Shown one piece after another: positions 61,668 through 64,000 of a DNA stretch of 64,000 bases. Position numbers and translations under genes: made by a program. Under the pieces are notes generated by a model that saw only the letters and a program-made list of their open reading frames with translations, was not told where the DNA came from and searched no databases. The first letter of the stretch is position 1. Every line of letters starts with the position of its first letter. This stretch comes from Gordonia gummivorans (lineage in GTDB: Bacteria; Actinomycetota; Actinomycetes; Mycobacteriales; Mycobacteriaceae): the NCBI RefSeq assembly GCF_022513585.1, contig NZ_JAKWBF010000020.1, positions 1 to 64,000 on the forward strand, written 5' to 3'.

Positions 61668-62082
61668 CATCGCGCTCAACGCCGCCTACGCCGCGGCCTA
61701 CTCGGGTGTCGGGGTCCTCCTGATGCTCATCTCCTTCGCGGTCCTCGACGTGCTCACGCCCGGCAACCTGCGCCACCAGTTGTGGGCCGACCGAAATCGC
61801 AACGCCGGCATCCTCGTTGCCACCAACCTGCTGTCGGTCGCGATCATCGTCACCGCGGCGATCGTGTCCAGCGAGGGACGGCTCGCGGTGGGGCTCACGT
61901 ACACAGTGGTCTACACCATCATCGGAATGGCCGCAATGGCACTCACTTTCGTCATCGTCGACCTGTTCACGCCCGGCAAGCTCGGCGAACTCGTCGTCGA
62001 CACCGAAAGTCACCCGGCCGTGTGGGTACACGGCGTCACCCACGTCGGCACCGCGTTGATCATCGCCGCCTCTATCTTGTGA
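61651..62082 (+). CDS. DUF350 membrane protein
   Basis: This 143-aa protein has four hydrophobic helices (AAYAAAYSGVGVLLMLISFAV, GILVATNLLSVAIIVTAAIV, YTVVYTIIGMAAMALTFVIVD, THVGTALIIAASIL) as two repeats of the DUF350 unit (LDVLTPGNL / VDLFTPGKL). It corresponds to Rv2600 in the Rv2597-2601-like operon. GGAG lies 7 nt upstream of the ATG. Confidence 0.92.
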   Translation: MISIGDIALNAAYAAAYSGVGVLLMLISFAVLDVLTPGNLRHQLWADRNRNAGILVATNLLSVAIIVTAAIVSSEGRLAVGLTYTVVYTIIGMAAMALTFVIVDLFTPGKLGELVVDTESHPAVWVHGVTHVGTALIIAASIL

Positions 62083-62140
62083 CGCCAACCCCTGAGCATG
62101 GATCGCCCCGAAATGCCGCTGCCTGAGCTCCTTCCGCTGC

Positions 62141-62238
62141 CTGAGGTGCGACGAGCGCTAGCGAGGAGCCTCGAAGGCCTGGTGAGATGACGTCGCCAGA
62201 CCCTTCGAGGCTCGTCGCTGGCGCTCCTCACACCTCAG
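62141..62238. repeat. 98-bp palindromic REP element at the start of the spermidine synthase gene
   Basis: CTGAGGTGCGACGAGCGC and GCGCTCCTCACACCTCAG are the inverted ends, with GAGCCTCGAAGG / CCTTCGAGGCTC inside. It has the same length and order as the element at 37471-37568. The start codon of the following gene (62187) is in its loop. Confidence 0.8.
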
Positions 62239-63815
62239 GGAGCGGGAGGACGACCGGGAGCGGGCAGGCTACCGGGAGCGAGAAGACGACCGCTACCCGC
62301 TGGTCCCGATCCGCGCTCCTGGCCGTCGTCTTTGTCTGCGCTGCTTGTGGTCTCGTCTACGAGCTGGCCCTGGTGTCGTTGGGGTCGTTCCTGATCGGCA
62401 ACACCGCAACCCAGGCGTCGATCGTGCTCGCGGTGATGGTTTTCGCAATGGGTGTCGGGTCGCTCGCCGCCAAACCGCTTCAGCCGCACTCGGTCACCGC
62501 GTTCGCGGTGATCGAACTGGCCCTCGCGTTGCTCGGTGGATTGTCGGTGATGGCGCTGTACGCGGCGTTCGCCTATCTTGCGCTGTACACGCAGGCGCTC
62601 GTGGTGGTCGCGTTTGTGTTGGGTCTGCTGATCGGTGCCGAGATCCCGCTGCTCATGGTTCTGCTGCAACGGATTCGGCGGCAGGAGGCGGGCTCGGCGG
62701 TCGCCGACATCTTCGCCGTCGACTACATCGGCGCCCTCGTCGGCGGCCTGTGTTTCCCATTCCTGCTGTTGCCGTTCTTCGGTCAGCTGCGGGGTGCGCT
62801 CGTGGTCGGCCTGGTGAACGCCGCGGCTGGTTCGTTCTTGGTGTTCGTGGTGTTCCGGCGGTCGTTGAGCCCGATGCGGATGGCACTGCTCGGCACCGCC
62901 GCCGTAGCGGTGGTCGCGGCGCTGGTCGCGGCTCTCGTCTACTCGTCGAAGTTCGAGGTCACCGCCCGTCAGGCGCTGTACCGCGATCCGATCGTCGCGG
63001 CCGAACGCACGCCATATCAGGACATCGTCATCACCGAGCGTCGTACCGCCGAGGGACCGGACACTCGGCTCTACCTCAACGGCGACCTCCAGTTCTCGTC
63101 GATCGACGAGTACCGGTATCACGAGGCGCTGGTGCATCCGGCGATGTCGGGAGCACATGCACGGGTACTGGTGCTCGGTGGCGGCGACGGCCTGGCCCTG
63201 CGGGAAGTACTCACCTACCCCGACGCCGGGGACATCACCCTTGTCGAACTCGATCCCGAGATGATCCGTCTCGCCCGGAACGACGAGCGGCTCGTGCGCT
63301 TGAATCGCGGATCGATGACAGATCCGCGCGCGCGGGTGATCACCGCCGACGCCTTCACCTGGCTGCGGCAGGCGAACCAGCGCTACGACGCGATCATCAT
63401 CGACATGCCCGACCCCGACGAATCCGCCACCGCCAAGCTGTATTCGACGGAGTTCTACGCACTGGCCCGCGCGCACCTGGCCGACGGTGGACGGATGGTG
63501 GTGCAGTCGGGATCACCGTACTTCGCGCCGAAGTCGTTCTGGTGCATACAGTCCACCCTGCGCGACGCAGGGCTCTGGACGCAGCCGTACCACGTCGACG
63601 TACCGTCCTTCGGCGACTGGGGTTTCCACCTCGCCGCGAACGAGCCGGTTCCACTCGCCGTGCACGCTCCCAGACCGCTGCGATTCTTGAGCCCCGACGA
63701 ACTCGCGTCGGCCGCCGTCTTCCCGCTCGACCGCCCACCCCTCGACATGCCGCCGTCGACGCTCATGGACCCCCGCATCCTACGGTACGCCCAGAGTGAG
63801 TGGACTGTTTACTGA
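62187..63815 (+). CDS. speE: Membrane-bound spermidine synthase-like protein
   Basis: This 542-aa protein has about seven membrane helices (residues about 45-250: ALLAVVFVCAACGLVYELALVS and others). A C-terminal aminopropyltransferase domain follows (about 265-542): RTPYQDIVITERR, LYLNGDLQFSSIDEYRYHEALVHPAM, LVLGGGDGLALREVL, VELDPEMIRLAR and DMPDPD. It is the SpeE-membrane type (Rv2601 position). The only ATG in frame is inside a REP element, so its first 20 residues are REP-derived. Confidence 0.9.
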   Translation: MTSPDPSRLVAGAPHTSGSGRTTGSGQATGSEKTTATRWSRSALLAVVFVCAACGLVYELALVSLGSFLIGNTATQASIVLAVMVFAMGVGSLAAKPLQPHSVTAFAVIELALALLGGLSVMALYAAFAYLALYTQALVVVAFVLGLLIGAEIPLLMVLLQRIRRQEAGSAVADIFAVDYIGALVGGLCFPFLLLPFFGQLRGALVVGLVNAAAGSFLVFVVFRRSLSPMRMALLGTAAVAVVAALVAALVYSSKFEVTARQALYRDPIVAAERTPYQDIVITERRTAEGPDTRLYLNGDLQFSSIDEYRYHEALVHPAMSGAHARVLVLGGGDGLALREVLTYPDAGDITLVELDPEMIRLARNDERLVRLNRGSMTDPRARVITADAFTWLRQANQRYDAIIIDMPDPDESATAKLYSTEFYALARAHLADGGRMVVQSGSPYFAPKSFWCIQSTLRDAGLWTQPYHVDVPSFGDWGFHLAANEPVPLAVHAPRPLRFLSPDELASAAVFPLDRPPLDMPPSTLMDPRILRYAQSEWTVY

Positions 63816-63840
63816 TTCCCCACCGCCTGGACCCCCCTCC

Positions 63841-64000
63841 ACCCTCCGCTCGCCGACCTTCCACCCACCCCACCTCCGCTCGCTGACCCTGCACCCGCCC
63901 CACCTCCGCTCGCTGACCCTCCACCCGCCCCACCTCCGCTCGCCGACCCTGCACCCGCCCCACCTCCGCTCGCCGACCCTGCACCCGCCCCACCTCCGCT
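63841..64000. repeat. 30-bp tandem repeat at the right edge
   Basis: Units begin at 63841, 63871, 63901, 63931, 63961 and 63991, each of the form CACCTCCGCTCGC(T/C)GACCCT then (G/C)CACCCGCCC. The block runs off the window. The repeat is contiguous without spacers and keeps a 30-bp (10-codon) phase. It lies 26 bp past the speE stop. Confidence 0.9.

Noticed and set aside
63763..63993. A minus-strand ORF of decapeptide repeats at the right edge as a gene
   Set aside because: It has no start within the window that can be trusted and its end overlaps speE in antisense; kept only as a repeat.
63841..64000. CRISPR array
   Set aside because: The repeat is contiguous with no spacers and imperfect units, and no cas genes are nearby.

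Overview
The window is 64 kb of GC-rich DNA with dense genes, short spacers and many GTG starts. It looks like a chromosomal segment from a mycolic-acid actinobacterium (order Mycobacteriales). Gordonia or a close relative is my best guess, but the genus is inference. The strongest clue is gene order, compared from memory with the Mycobacterium tuberculosis interval running from groEL2 to murB: groEL2, a prolyl oligopeptidase, lpdC, a CMD-family protein, ramB, aceA (icl), fadB2, a TetR gene, a DUF445 gene, a HipB/XRE-like regulator, hbhA, a DUF2516 gene, deoC, DUF2993, nitrilase and DUF2505 genes, and murB. The Rv2597-Rv2601-like operon (DUF4178, DUF2617, DUF4247, DUF350, spermidine synthase) sits at the right end. 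I see no rRNA, tRNA, CRISPR array, prophage or insertion sequence.

Layout. 0-9.5 kb: a broken DUF222/HNH gene at the edge, deoC, purU, two cell-envelope proteins (Gly-rich membrane protein, LmeA-like), a nitrilase, a methyltransferase, twin DUF2505 genes, murB and a hydrolase. 9.6-19 kb: an HbhA-type adhesin locus (MerR, DUF2516, hbhA-1, XRE regulator, DUF445), a TetR-SDR-PPK2 operon, a BenE transporter and a second hbhA. 19-24 kb: fadB2, isocitrate lyase with a RamB-type operator, a lipoprotein and ramB itself, i.e. the acetate/fatty-acid switch. 24-29 kb: two tandem secreted lipases, a MaoC hydratase, a CMD protein and a methyltransferase. 29-33 kb: a methyltransferase (frameshifted), cupin, HTH regulator and MTB12-like secreted protein, then an ABC exporter. 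33-45 kb: a 1081-aa SARP-type activator, DNA glycosylase, lipoamide dehydrogenase, a TetR/ene-reductase pair, a beta-lactamase-like lipoprotein and prolyl oligopeptidase. 45-52 kb: rhomboid-like protein, another secreted lipase, a second PPK2, a DUF6764-like secreted protein, SRPBCC and DUF4166 proteins, and a TetR/thioesterase pair. 52-58 kb: an intact DUF222/HNH gene behind a LexA box, then a Ser/Thr kinase fused to DUF1266 in an operon with two PtpB-like phosphatases. 58-64 kb: groEL2 with two CIRCE operators, the DUF operon ending in spermidine synthase, and a 30-bp tandem repeat.

How the parts may work together. ramB next to aceA and fadB2 forms a carbon-source switch. Two hbhA copies share a three-part operator-like box, one copy just upstream of the XRE gene, which suggests one adhesin regulon. 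The kinase-DUF1266/phosphatase/phosphatase operon is the best candidate for an undescribed signalling module. A 12-bp box shared by the methyltransferase-cupin-HTH operon and the adjacent MTB12-like gene suggests a small local regulon. Palindromic REP elements have been recruited into the coding ends of at least two genes.
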